The notes: generated from the sequence alone by a model not told the origin. 64,000 bases of DNA from Chamaecyparis obtusa (GCA_027943335.1 BSBK01004078.1:1086001-1150000); one strand, 5' to 3'. Numbered from the stretch's first letter, positions 21,321 to 33,113 are shown. Program-made: numbers and translations.

Positions 21321-22964
21321 TTCACTTTTAACGAGTTTGGAATAAGGGTAACTAGTCAAAGACAAATTGAGGTCATTTTCCTTGACTAACTTGATACCTT
21401 GTCATAACTGACATAAAAGAAAAGACCCTTGGTGATAAGATGACCCTTCAAAATGTCGATACCAAACTAGGATAGTAAACGTGTTCAATTGTCCAAAAAA
21501 AGATGGTAAGATAGAAAATTGCAAAAGGTGTAAACCAACACTGCCACAGAGGTGCCCAATCAAAGGATAAGTATCCTAGCACATATGGATCAAGAGGATG
21601 GATTTAACCAAATTATATTTGAAATTGAAATTGATTTTGGATGGAAGTGAATTGAACAAGAGACTTCTAAGACTCTCCAAGTGTGTTACAAAAGAATCTA
21701 AAGGTTTACTTTTTCAACAAGGATGACTTCTAACTTACCGATTCCAACCAAGATCACTTTTGAAATCAAAGAATACTAATTCAAGGGGTCAAAAGATAGG
21801 AACCCAAGGCATTAACAGGCTTCCAACTGTAAGGTAAGAGACGTACTAAAATCTAGATCGACCAAAGGAAGATTGAAAATGACACAAATCAAACTGATTA
21901 CAAATTTTCTCTGTGCGATAGTTCAAATAATATTGGGACGATATAATCTGACTAGGTGATATTTTTGAGAGAGGTTATGCGATAGGTTCTAGGCATCCTG
22001 TGCGATAAAATCTAGGCAAGTTGTGCAATAGTTGTACAACAATGAACTATCACATGATAAATCTCAGTATAGTGTGCGATGATATTTCAGGATCGTATGA
22101 CTCTTGACCAGTAAGTGTTTAAATTTCAGTTTTAAAGGCAATTTGGTCATTGTTTCAGTTTGGTAAATTTGATTTCACAGTTCAAAATATAGCAACAACA
22201 AATAATAGATGGGTTTGCAAATAGTAGGTGATCAAACATGTCATAAAACACTTGCACAAGGGCGAAAGCAACCTTTCCAAGACAAGCAATTGTGATATCA
22301 AAGGAAAAAAAATAAAAATCCTATGAATGTTACCATGATGTTTGATGTTTGAGAATTTTTGCACGGGTAGATCATAATGAGAACACTTCAAGCACTTACT
22401 AGCCTAAAAAGACAAAGGCTCAATACTTAACAACTTGGCCCACACTTGATGCTCCATCACCTCACACAAAGTGGTTGCCCACAATAGATGTTGACTTTGT
22501 CCTGGAAGTGCCAATGACGCAACCATAGGAACATAGATGGTGAGTAATCTTGGGGTGATACGGGTTAGTCCACTAGGATCAATCCTTGCACCAAGAAGCT
22601 AAGCAGAAAAATAGGGTGGCTGCTATCTATGGTTCTTAGTAAGGGCTTCCGTTTGTAATACCCCTCTTGCTCTCCAACGGGAGTCCTTACCTTATGGCAA
22701 GTAAGGGACCTCGCGGCTGCAAGAGTACCTTAAGCATTCTTGCCTAGCATTTTCCTCATGATCACAATCCCACAAGTACTCACACCAAGTGAAGACAAGT
22801 ACTACATCTACCAAGGTTTTGTGTCCTTGATAGCCTTGATTTTATAGTGGGTCAGAATAGCTTGGCATTAGCTTGTCCCCACTTGGGTCATTCCTCTTGA
22901 TTGCTCAAGAGAAAGCCTGCTAAAGGATTCTAAAACTAAACAAAGAGTGGATCACCCTTTGAGT

Positions 22965-23198
22965 GTCAAGATTTATGGTTCACCTCAAGGGTGAAGAGCA
23001 TACTCTCCTAGCTCAAAAATTTCTCCAAAACACACCAAGCAAAGGTTCAATTACCCTATTGCCTTCAAAATCCAAAGATGGGTCAAGATTTTTGGTTCAC
23101 CACAAGGTTGAAGAGCATACTCTCCTACCACCAAAATATTCCTATAATAAGATATTAAGTGCCTATGAAAAGAAACAACTAGTATATGCCACACTCAA
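22965..23198. repeat. Direct duplication, 117-bp period, in E5 leader
   Basis: GTCAAGATTT starts at 22965 and 23082. Each is followed by GGTTCACC, CAAGG, GAAGAGCATACTCTCCTA. Both halves are also present in the second copy of the locus (about 54096 and 54212). Confidence 0.85.
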
Positions 23199-23627
23199 AA
23201 TGAAAGCAATAAACAAACACTTGATTTGTTTTTATGCTTTGGGCAGCCCTTAAAAAAAATTAGTAGCCCTTATGCATTTGGAGCTTTGACATGCATTCTT
23301 TTGGATAAATATTTCATGCAATGAAGGCACCTACAAGAACATCTTGTTAGCCCCATAATGGTTAGCACATCAAAAATCAATTAATCTGCAAGTAAAAACT
23401 TTGTCTAGCTACAACAAGTCAAACCAGAAAGCTAAAAATCCAAATCGTGCAAGCCAAAAGAACCAAAATAGTCACCTACAGGTTTGGGTGACAATCTATC
23501 AGAAAAAGGGATCACATGATACTTCACAGTATGGGAGTGTGATGCTTTCTTTCTATACGGTAGATCGTACTGTGTCTAGATGATGAAGTTCTATATGGTC
23601 GTGCAACAGAAACCTGTATGACCGAAT

Positions 23628-23650
23628 GATACTTTTACTAGAAAAGTATC
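23628..23650. repeat. GATACTTTT hairpin in E5 leader
   Basis: GATACTTTT (23628-23636) pairs perfectly with AAAAGTATC (23642-23650) around a 5-base loop. Related arms occur at 40404-40428 and 40567-40582. Confidence 0.85.
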
Positions 23651-23796
23651 ACACGGGTATGTAATAAAATATCACATGATGCTGGAAGACTATTGCATGA
23701 TAATCTGTTAGAAAAATAGAGAGCCGAAACAACAAGAAAAAATGATGACAAAAAAGTGACGAAAATGAATACAAAGAAGGAAAAAACAAGTGTTCT

Positions 23797-23813
23797 GCCC
23801 ACGGTGGGCGCCA
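23797..23813 (-). promoter_or_regulatory. E5 primer-binding site
   Basis: The - strand reads TGGCGCCCACCGTGGGC four bases inside the 5' LTR. The TGGCGCCCACCGTGGGG type is common in plant Tat/Gypsy elements. I cannot name the primer tRNA with certainty. Confidence 0.85.
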
Positions 23814-23817
23814 AAAA

Positions 23818-24748
23818 TGTACACTCAAATTGTGCACTTCTCTAAGTCATTACTTCCAAGAGAATCCATGGATTGGAAACCTTGAGAAAGTGACCTAGAG
23901 CTCCTTAGGCATGGAGTCACAAGGATGTGTATAGTGCTCTCAGCTAGAGCTATTGAAGCATGCAACCTTGCTAGTAAACCACAAAATGTGAGATTCAAAG
24001 AGACAAGGGAAAGAATGCCAATATCCTTAAGAATCAAGAATGAGAATGCAATGAAATACTATGCTAGAATGAAGATGTAAGAATGCAACTAAGCTATGAA
24101 AATGAAAGTATTACAAGCCTTGCTAATTAAGCTATGGGAGATAATCTAGAGCATAAAAGGAAATCTAAGCTAAGAAAGCATAAACATGAAGCTATGATGC
24201 AAGAATGAAAGCTAGAATGCAAGAAGATCTCCAAAGCTCCAAAGTCACCAAGAAATCCTGCAGCATAAGATTAGTATTCAAAAGTTGGGATCCTAGAATG
24301 AGAAAAGAGCTCTCCTTTTAAAGGAATTGAAAAGGAATGGACAATGGAGATTAAGAGGCAAAATATTTAATCAAGGGTGGAGCTTGAAAGAGGAACAATC
24401 CATGTGCACAAATCTCCTCCAATGAGAAAATAAGAGTTGAATTTTGTGTCCCATATGAGACAAAAAGGCCTTTTCTTCTTTTTATAAAATTACAATAATG
24501 CTTTATTTGTGCAACTTAGGATAAGAGGAAAAGTGGGGGCTTTTTATTTAATAAAAGGGTAGGGAATTCCTTTTGATTAAATAAAGACTTTAGGATAAAA
24601 TGGTTAACCCATAGAATAAAATTGAATAAATGATAAAATTAGGATTTGATCAAGGAAAATTGGTTTGAATTGAAAATGCTGATTCAGGAAATTGATAATT
24701 TGGTAAATGGGGGCCCAAAGTCTAGGTGACCATTTTAGGGTGCATACA
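23818..24748 (-). repeat. E5 5' LTR
   Basis: The 931-bp repeat starts TGTACACTC and ends GGTGCATACA (TG..CA). The first 171 bases match 18342-18512. It lies between the primer-binding site and the AATTA duplication. In sense orientation it opens TGTATGCACCC. Confidence 0.9.
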
Positions 24749-24753
24749 AATTA
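24749..24753 (+). repeat. Target site duplication AATTA (right) of E5
   Basis: Partner of 18337-18341. Confidence 0.88.
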
Positions 24754-24997
24754 AAGTTAGAAAAAATATCTATAGAGGAAAATCTAGTGGATATGTTTAC
24801 AAAGGCAGTGACAAGGGAGAAGATAAAATCCTCTTTAGCTTTGGTTGGTCTTCAAGACTGAAAATAGTAGAAAGAATAGTAAAGTCTAGGGTGCATCAAT
24901 CCAGTGGGAATTTTAGGGGTGTCAGTGTTGCTACAGGATTAGTCTCCAAGTGGGAGGTTTCTTAGTGTGGAGCTTGATCAGTCCCCATGTGGGAGAT
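24754..24997 (+). pseudogene. E3 pol C-terminus and PPT
   Basis: The copia frame resumes with KLEKISIEENLVDMFTKAVT and REKIKSSLALVGLQD, the conserved end of copia polyproteins. The purine-rich GTGGGAGAT at 24989-24997 directly before the LTR is the expected plus-strand primer. Confidence 0.85.
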
Positions 24998-25477
24998 TAT
25001 TGGTTTGTAGTGACTGATTAGGAAAGTAATGTACACTTTTCATTTATCGTGGGGCTCGAGGCAATGACCCAATTTTTTTCAGGGTTAACTCATCAAGCAT
25101 TTTTGAGTTGACATGTCAAAAATTTCCCTAGCTTGACTCATCAAGCTTTTCCCTAGTTTGAATCGCCAAGTATTTTTAGGGTTAACTTATTAATAGACAT
25201 AAGTCTTGTTATAATGGCTTAGGGTTAGGGTTTTCTCAATATATGAGAATTTTATAGCTTCTTGTTGTGGTATTGAGTTGCAAGGAATTGCAGATTGTAA
25301 CAGGAAGAAATTATTGGATAATTAGATTGGACTCTCTGTTTGGTGGACATAGCCCAAGACTGGGTGAACCACATTAAATATTTGTGTCTTCTTGTTCTAC
25401 TTATGTGTGTTTTATTCCTTAAAATTATTTATTATATTTGCATGTAACTATTAAATTTCTATATGCTAATCCTAACA
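24998..25477 (+). repeat. E3 3' LTR-like segment
   Basis: Begins TATTGGTTTG after the PPT, a G-to-A variant of the usual copia TGTTGG, and ends ..CCTAACA. It contains degenerate repeats of a CTCATCAAG/TTTTTAGGGTTAAC type at 25080-25190. There is no 5' partner in the window, so the right edge is inferred. Confidence 0.65.
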
Positions 25478-27848
25478 GGTAGAATAGGTAGACCTACCCA
25501 TGCTTCTAAGACCTTGTAGTTATTTTGGAGTTGCAATAAGAGCTTGTGGCAATACCATAGGGCCCTTAGATGTACTCTTTGACGGGATGCCCAAATTTCT
25601 CTCTAGATTTGACTTGGTCTTTCCAAAATTATCTTCCTTATTCTTCTTGATTTGCTTGTTTTTTTATCTCTTCGTAAGAGAAAAACCTCTTAGCAATATG
25701 ATCCTTAGATTTTTTGAGAAAGATGTAAACATGATTAATCCATTTAGATCCAAAGAGGTCATAATAAAATTTATAAATCAAAACTATCCTAGGTTCATTT
25801 GTCTCCATATAAACACTATCCTTATCTACCACAAAAGTATTATCGTTTCAAATTTTCAACTACACTTGAAGGTACTAAAAAAAAAACCATAATATTGCAT
25901 TGTTGAGTATTTAGAAATGTTTGCATGTGATACCTAATCTAAGTAGCAATTGGAATATCTTTCCAAATCATACATTTCAAATTAGGAAATTATTTGCAGG
26001 AATAGAATGTAAGAAAAACTACTAAAGTACCATCAAGAATGGATAGCTAGTCTCTTTTTTTTTCTCAAGTTCTCCATCAATTGTTGCCACATGCAATCAC
26101 AAAGGTCATATTCCTATCCTTCCTTTACTATTTGATGAGTTGTGTAGATGGAAATAGTAGTAGAAAACCCTTTATTTGTGAAGTAATTTTTGTAAACAAA
26201 TTTTCTCATAATGGCATATCAGACCCCTAGGTGAGTGATATCATCCATAGATAGGGTTATTTTGTCCAATATTTTTTTAGTGAGCCTTATAACCTCATCA
26301 TTCTTCAAGGACTTCATTGTAGGTAGACGTATGGTAGAGTACAATTCAATAACATATATTATTTCTTCCTTTGTGATTCTATAGGGTTGATCAAGATATA
26401 TGAATTCCTCATGAATCTAGCTCAAGAATATCCTTACCCATTCATATTCATAGAAAATAAGGAGAAGAAAATTCTACACATCTGAATGCTTTCCTTATAA
26501 ATTCATATAGTTTGGCTTGATCAATAAATTGTTACATAAGAGCTTATTTCTTTGAATTCCTCCAACTTCAAATGGTCAAAATTGTTCAACAGTGCATGGA
26601 TGCATTTTAAAATATCCTCAATGTGAAAAACACTGATGGAGACTAAAGAAAATGCACCATCATTGTTTTTCAACATGCAAACATAGGTATGTTTCTTGTA
26701 CTTTTAGCATTAACTAACATTGACGACCCAAGGAGTAACCATTTTAATATTTTAAAAAACTAGGGTTTGAAAAAACTTCTTTACCTAAGGTACCAACCAC
26801 CTAGTACACAATTTTTGACTTTCTCTTCTTGTCAACTCTGCTCTTGATTTTTTTAAAATGAGATTTGATATTGTGAATAATGTATAAGTAATCCATACTT
26901 CCCATAGCTATTCAATTTCAATGCACCAATAGTTGTTAGTTGAATTCCCTACCAAGAAAGTTTGTGTCATCATAGTGAGATTAGATCCTTCAACAATCCT
27001 CCATAAGGTATATTTTTTCTCCAAAAAGTTGAGCAAATGATATTATTAGTCAATCATGTCTAATCACCATCAACTATAATGTTGAATATTATAACAAATT
27101 ATAGTTTATTTTAGCTACCATGGGATCTATTTACACCAAGTAAAGGCATAGATTCATCCTTCACATCATAATATTTTTATAACTTCTTTATTCATATCCT
27201 TTACATCTCCTTCTTTTCCTAACCAATATAAATATTCTTCTATGGAGAAAAAGGTCTCATAGTCTCTCTCTTGCATAACTTTGAAAATTATCCTAGTTTA
27301 TTACAATTATAGAAAGTTATACCATGTTGTGGAGTATAACCAATTATGCTCATATCGAATATACAGTTAGTAACACTATGACCAAAATTATTTCATGTGT
27401 AGAAGAAACCATGGAAATAATAGGAGGTCATAGAACTGTTCTTTCTCATGTGATTACTCTTCATCACCACAATTTTGAATTTATCAACCTTATGAATATT
27501 TTTTGCAAGAATAGCATTGTCCATAGAATGGTTGAGAGTTCATAGAAATATACCTTAAATGCCTCAAGGAATTCCTACTTGTATTACTTCTATATTCAAT
27601 ATCCTTATGACCAACTTAATTGCAATAATAACAATTATCATAGGAAGATTGAGAATATAAAGTTAGAGTATATTTTTTGGGAGTAGGATTTATAAAGTTC
27701 TTCTAGTTCCACACATGTCTTGAGACATTCTTCTTTCTTTTTGTTTGATGATCTACAACTAATTGAATATCTAGATGAACTAAAGGAACAATGATTATAG
27801 ATCACTGAGCTACTAAAGTGATATGTAAGATGATTAAATAAGTCAATA
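25478..27848 (-). pseudogene. Unclassified retroelement gag-like region
   Basis: The - strand, despite many stops, shows coherent protein: VPLVHLDIQLVVDHQTKRKK near 27790, a zinc-knuckle-like NCYYCN.VGHKDIEYR near 27610-27650 (second half C to Y), and downstream ITKEEIIYVIELYSTIRLP with LDKITLSMDDITHLGV near 26230-26390. The C-x2-C-x4-H pattern suggests a nucleocapsid. Continuous sense frames are short. I cannot name the family; the coiled-coil part is probably at 29254-29921, separated by the LTR-like segment. Confidence 0.5.
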
Positions 27849-29253
27849 TGTTGTCATTGATGTCAACTAGTTTTGACAATACTTATCATGATAGTTACAA
27901 ATATCTGAATATTTGTAGAAGGAATAAAATATGAAGAAATGAGATATCTACATAAGGAAAAGATGGATATGATAGATAAGGATAAGGTAAACATTGGGTA
28001 ACTTATTGATGAGTCTATGGATTTATATTGTTGAGTCGAGCATGTTACATTAATCTATTATGAAGAAGAGATTTGAATTGAACAAGTCAATGTGGTTGGT
28101 AATTGAAGACTTATGTATACACTACGCCCGTGCAGTGTATACTGAGTGATAGTAATAACCAAGTTAATTATCACCGACATATTCAGTATTAACCGAGTAT
28201 AGATGAAAACATTAAATGCTTAGAATATCTGACTGAAATTGATGAGCTGGATATTGTTATGATTTTGAGGTAAAGGATGAAGTTTATTATAAGATCCAAA
28301 ATTGACTTAATTCAGAGATGATCTAAAGGATGAGATTGAAAAATGTTGAGGACACATCTTCCAAGGAAGGCTTAAGTGACAAAATGGATGATGAAGATTA
28401 AGAGGCAAAATTCGATAGCTGATATGAAAATAGTTTACTTGTCTATTTAAGAGACATGAGTTTCATTGTTGAAACATGCTGGACAAATAAAGACTGTAGA
28501 GATTTCATGTGAAGACTTTATTTATGCATTCCTAATCAAACTGGTTACGGAAAGAACCGAGCTACAAACATTACTAAGTGTTAGAGAACTATTTACCGAG
28601 TGAAGTAAGTTGGAAAAATATTGAGGAAGTGAATTGATTAATGATCATATGATTTTTATGAGCATACATAGATCTGAATATTTGCAATTGAGTTGTATTT
28701 GAATCAGATCAGAACTGTATCAGTTTAACCATTGATTCAACAAAATCTCTTAACTGAGTGGACTTAACCGTCTTATTGTATTTCCATATGATATTCAATG
28801 AATGTTAATTTTAATCTTGTTGACCCCAGAGTGAATGCTGGTCAAGAGTTAACTGTTAGCGATAAATCCTCTAACCAGGTCATACCTAATAGTATGTATT
28901 GTGATCTTTAATAGGGTTGGCTCCTAACTAAGCTCACTTCAGAAGAGTGAAATATTTTGGGTTACCAGTCCCAGGTGGCTTTTCCCTTAGCAGGGTTTCC
29001 ATGTTAAATCATTGTGTTATATGTTATTTGTTATGATTGTTTTTCTATCATACTTTACATACTGTATAGTTGATTTAATTGGTAATCATAGTTTGGATAA
29101 TTATTGGTATTCAGTAAGTGAACAGACAGATTGATATATTATGTTATCGAGCTGCATAAATTATTGAAATAGTTTTATAAAGTACATCTAGGAGTTTGGG
29201 ACTGTAGGATAATTGATTTAACTGATTCACCCCCCCTCTCAGTTATTCTAACA
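27849..29253 (+). repeat. LTR-like segment 1
   Basis: Starts TGTTGTCATTGATGTCAAC and ends ..CAGTTATTCTAACA, with TG..CA ends. It shares features in the same order with 29922-31173: the TCATTGATGTCAAC opening, GGGTTACCA..TCCCC/AGG..TTTTCCCTTAGCAGGGTTT, and the C7 tract flanked by AACTGA/TCAGTT. I see no matching target duplication, so the borders are provisional. It appears to split the minus-strand gag-like gene. Confidence 0.55.
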
Positions 29254-29921
29254 TTGTCTTCTTAGTTTCATCACATGTCTTTTCCTCCATATTCATAATC
29301 TTATCTTCAACCATATTTGTTTTAGAGCTTCCCACTTTTCAAAACCAAGACCACCCTTATATTTTAAAGGTTTTTGATATCTACTTAACTAATAATGCAT
29401 ATCTAAATTTTTCCATATAATTTTTGGCCTCTTCTAATTATTTTCTTAGGGAAATAATTTCTTCCTTAATCTTAGTACAGTCAATAGATTTTTCATGAAG
29501 CTTGGAATTCACAATAAATGATCTTCTTACCTTCTTCAACTTAAACTTGCAATTTAATTATTTCATCTACCAGCTTCTTGAGTTTGACTTCACATTATTT
29601 TCTTCCTTAAATCCAAGCCTGTAGCTTGGAAATTTTTTTCTTGACCTTATTGAATCTAATCTTGAATTTTCACACTCCGTCCTTGTAATATCTATGTGTT
29701 CAAGAGTAGACCAGAGTTCTCATTCAAGATCTACTTCACAAAAAAATTGGATTCATGTCCCATAATTTTTGTTCTATTGACTCAAGATATTCTTCTAGAA
29801 TATTTTTATAATTAGACATTTCTTCAATTTGTTACCATGAATGTTGATGGTATTCCCATGGGGGAGTATTCTAGTAATGATGGAGGCATGATACAATGAC
29901 TATGTATTGCATTCATGGAAG
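29254..29921 (-). pseudogene. Gag-like coiled-coil fragment
   Basis: The - strand contains LKKLVDEIIKLQV, TKIKEEIISLRK and LEEAKNYMEKFRYALLVK, a heptad-rich stretch, then GGLGFEK (compare the TGLGYDK found after coiled coils in copia-type Gags). Stops are frequent. It most likely belongs with 25478-27848 and was split from it by LTR-like segment 1. Confidence 0.5.
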
Positions 29922-31173
29922 ATTTTTTCATTGATGTCAACATATGTTATTGATTGGTTGTTTAGAAGCCTACAAACAAGTTACACAGAATTGTACAGAC
30001 ATAGTACATAGAATTAGAATGTGTGAACTTAGAGAAAGACTCTTTATGATGTCTTAGGTCACCATCTATGATCACACATGGTTATGAGTTGATTAGATAG
30101 AGTTATGACTGATTTACTGATAACTATTTCTCAGGAGATAGAAACTATGTTTTTCATAGAGTTGATGGTAGATTCTTGTGGATAGTACTCATGGTTCTTT
30201 AAGTTGTGATTTGTGAACATAAGTTCATATTTGACACTGGCTGAAGAGATTATTTCAATCATAAGGAGTTTTGATCATACATGTGACATAAAAAATGGCA
30301 TGTGTATTGGCAATGACCTATTTGGAGGCCGATTTGGAACACATTTCAAGTAATATGATGAGGGAGCTTAACTTATGGATCTAAATGATAAATTGATGTA
30401 ATTTTATGTTCTAACATTTTAAGAGGAGTCATGTGCATCTTCCCATGGGTCCATTTTATATTTTGTAAATAGGATATATCCTATGAAGGTAGACTTAGAT
30501 ATAATTGATGTAACTTGTATATAAGGATTGAAAATATTTGGAAAATGTGTGTCCGAAATAAGGAACAATTGCATATGCAAGATGCAGAGGTGAATGTGAG
30601 CTTAAGGCTACATTGGACACTATTTGAAGAAAAATAGTTGTGCACTTTGGCACAAGGTGGAGCTTTCTTGGTAGTGGTTGAGTACTGGAAGTAGTTTCAG
30701 AACAAAATCATCTCAATTTTGAAGTTGTTAGGTTTGGAGAACCCAAGGTTGGATTTAAATCTCAAATCTATTGATCAGGTTGATGTATTATACACCCTTA
30801 ACAAGGTAATTTCCTCTAACAGGGCTGGACTCCAAGCAGGTTTAATTCCTTAATTGGGATCACATTATAAAAGGCTCCTAATAGGGTCTGTCCTTTAACC
30901 AGGACCTATCTATTGTAATAATTGACTCCTAATAGGGTCAGAACTTCTAATAGGGTTATTATGCTCATAGTGCATATATTTTTGGGTACCATCCCCATTG
31001 GGGTTTTTTCCTTAACAAGGTTTTTCTCAAGGATAAATCTTAGTGTTCATGTGTATATGTTCTATTGCTGTATTTTCTTTTCAATTCAGTATTTCACTCT
31101 TGACAATAAGTTATGAAGTTGAAGTTTAAAGTGTACAAGATTGGCATCAACTGATTCCCCCCCTCTCAGTTGA
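29922..31173 (+). repeat. LTR-like segment 2
   Basis: Opens TCATTGATGTCAACATATG and ends at the TCAACTGA-C7-TCAGTTGA hairpin next to E4. It resembles segment 1 but its ends are eroded. Degenerate CTCCTAATAGGGT repeats occur at about 30868, 30927 and 30946, and ATTATAAAAGGC near 30862 may be its TATA region. Confidence 0.5.
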
Positions 31174-31183
31174 TTAGGAAATT

Positions 31184-31862
31184 TGACACAAGGTAGGGAG
31201 CAAGAGGGGCCAAAGCATGGTGCACCCTAATGATCCAAGCCCGCAACACACATGCGGAAGGAACAAACAACAAAAATGAGAGACATAATGCCAGATCTTT
31301 CATATATTATCATCAATTTAAACCATACATGCTGAGCTATAAGGCCTTCCTGGTTATGGCCTAATATTACAAAGAAGTACAGAAGTCCTCAAACATGTAA
31401 GGATCTGTTAGAAATCTCCAATCTAATGTCTAGTATCTTCTCTCCCAAAAACTACCACCCTAAACCACAACCAAACATCTACATTTATACAAGAAGCTAC
31501 TGAGCTGAGTCGGCCTTCAAATCCATGATTAACAAAAGTAACAATCAAATATAGGACCACATGCTTCCCAATGATGAATTCCAACATTAATTCCATGATC
31601 CAATATAAATGCACAAGTCGGCCACAATAGGAAATAAAACTGAACCAATCGGTAAGCAAGATAACCGAGCAGTAGACAGACAATGCCAAGGGCTAGTGAA
31701 ATAACTGACTACCTAGGAGAGAACCAATCACACTCGATAACCAAAGGAAATTGACCAACTACTGACCAACATGGTCAAAGAAGAAACCGAGCAACATAGA
31801 TAAAACCCCAAAATGTTTTTGGTGACATAGGATTGCCAAGGACCTAAGATGCTCCTGCATCA
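31184..31862 (-). repeat. E4 LTR A
   Basis: The 679-bp repeat starts TGACACAAGG and ends CTCCTGCATCA. Same length and family as LTR C and close to those of E2. Confidence 0.93.
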
Positions 31863-32248
31863 GACACCTGGGGTTATTTTGAGATGATTCTCCAAATCAT
31901 TTGGTAGGTCTGGTATGAGCTGCATCCAAATCAAACTATGAATTCCAAGAACTATCTTCCATCGGTCTATTCTTCCACTTAACCAGATATTCCATGTACT
32001 ATTTTTCTCTTGTACTATTGCGAACTCTTTTCTTCAAAAAAATTGTTCAACTTCATCATTCTGCTTCTTAGGATATGCTGTCAGTACTGTCACTTCTTCA
32101 TCAAGTTCATGATACTCATACAAATTAGCAATGTTGAAAATCGGTGATATGTCCATGTCATCGGGTAACTCAATCTCATATGCATTTCCACTATCAAATT
32201 TCCTCAGAATCTTGCAAGGTCCAAACTTCTTCATCTTCAGTTTACCAT

Positions 32249-32253
32249 ATGTT
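32249..32253 (+). repeat. Target site duplication ATGTT (left)
   Basis: ATGTT precedes the solo LTR and recurs at 33109-33113; uninterrupted relatives read ..CCATATGTTCCAACAGG. Confidence 0.95.
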
Positions 32254-33108
32254 TGATGTAGGAGCATCCTGGGTGTAAGAGCAATCTTGCATCACCCAAA
32301 AATATTTTTGTTTTTGTATTCAATAAGGGCTATCTTGTGCAGAGCTGCTATTTATGGAAACTTGCTATTTTTGAGTAAGTTGGCCTTACAATCTTAGAAT
32401 ATTTTGGTTTTACATGTGGAGGTTCATCTCAATCATATCAGCTTGCCAGCAAAGTTTCATGGCTAGATCAGGTCTAGTTTTGAAGGTATTGAAGATTTTC
32501 GGTATTGGCAGCATGGTACAGAAACTTTGAACTCAGTTTTGAAGGCTTTAGAGGCCCCGGATGAGGTTGGAAAATTGGGTGACAGGTGCTTTGCATGGGT
32601 CAAGCCTGGAGAGTGGTTTGTGGCATTTCTGAAATGGGGTTATAATAGTCAATCAGGTCAACTGGTGATGACTTATGGTCTCTGGAAGTTAGGCCACCTG
32701 AAATGGCAGAAAATAATTTTCCTTCAAAATTTCTGTTCGGGTTTCAAAAGTTATTTTGAGCCAACTTTGATGTAATAAATTGTAAAATAAAATAATTCTA
32801 AGTTTGGTCAGCCCTTAGGGCTAAATTTCTGGAACCTTCTCGGGCGGTGGAAATTGCCTATGTAAAGAAGGCCCGTAGTGTTGTCTAGGGCAATTCTGGG
32901 TAGTAGATCTGGGTATTGATTCGAGGCTTTGTCCTATAGAATATTGTAAGGGAATGCCCATGTGGCTTTGCATATTGTAATTTTGAAAGTTTGTAATTCC
33001 ACATTTGTGGAGATAATAAGAAGCCAATTTTCTGTTCTTGCATATTATTGTTGTTGTTTCTCTATTTCTGTTATGTACTAGTGGTATTAAGGGGAGCACC
33101 CTTCATCA
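32254..33108 (+). mobile_element. Solo LTR, 855 bp
   Basis: Starts TGATGTAGGAGCATCCTGGG and ends GCACCCTTCATCA, flanked by ATGTT duplications. Its first 19 or so bases nearly match the sense-strand start of the E2/E4 LTRs (TGATGCAGGAGCATC.TGGG), but the rest differs, so it comes from a relative in the opposite orientation. A run TAATAAATTGTAAAATAAAA near 32774 could be a polyadenylation region. An 82-codon open frame at 32527-32775 has no recognisable domain. Confidence 0.92.
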
Positions 33109-33113
33109 ATGTT
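33109..33113 (+). repeat. Target site duplication ATGTT (right)
   Basis: Partner of 32249-32253. Confidence 0.95.

Larger units (their letters stand above)
21321..23796 (-). other. E5 untranslated leader
   Basis: About 2.5 kb between primer-binding site and Gag, with no convincing coding frame; long leaders are usual in Tat elements. It contains a direct duplication (22965-23198), a cluster of TGTGCGATA-like motifs (about 21910-22100) and a 9-bp hairpin at 23628-23650. Part of it (22361-23365) recurs at 53491-54496. Confidence 0.7.
18342..24748 (-). mobile_element. E5, Tat-like Ty3/Gypsy deletion derivative in E3
   Basis: The 6407-bp insertion has a full 5' LTR at its right end (23818-24748), a primer-binding site (23797-23813), a long leader, gag (about 18671-21320), and only the start of the protease (18513-18667). 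That is fused directly to a 171-bp remnant of the 3' LTR (18342-18512). RT, RNase H and integrase are missing. Its Gag is of Tat type (His-rich zinc motif FHNGIGHDSDYCWKLKHIIQ). It cannot move alone; whether it ever moved in trans is not shown. Confidence 0.88.
14311..25477 (+). mobile_element. E3, Ty1/copia element interrupted by two insertions
   Basis: Integrase precedes RT and RNase H, the copia order. The pieces are 14311-15131, 16588-18341 and 24754-25477; between them lie a solo LTR (15132-16582) and E5 (18342-24748). The gag and 5' LTR are not visible. A 3' LTR-like segment closes the element at 24998-25477. Stops and a frameshift at a run of A (about 17585) show it is dead. Confidence 0.88.

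Noticed and set aside
27849..31173. The two LTR-like segments as the ends of one element
   Set aside because: The 668 bp between them code on the opposite strand for a gag-like protein that seems continuous with sequence left of the first segment, and neither a primer site nor a PPT is present.
32527..32775. 82-codon frame in the 855-bp solo LTR as a captured gene
   Set aside because: No recognisable motif and fully inside LTR borders; most likely chance.
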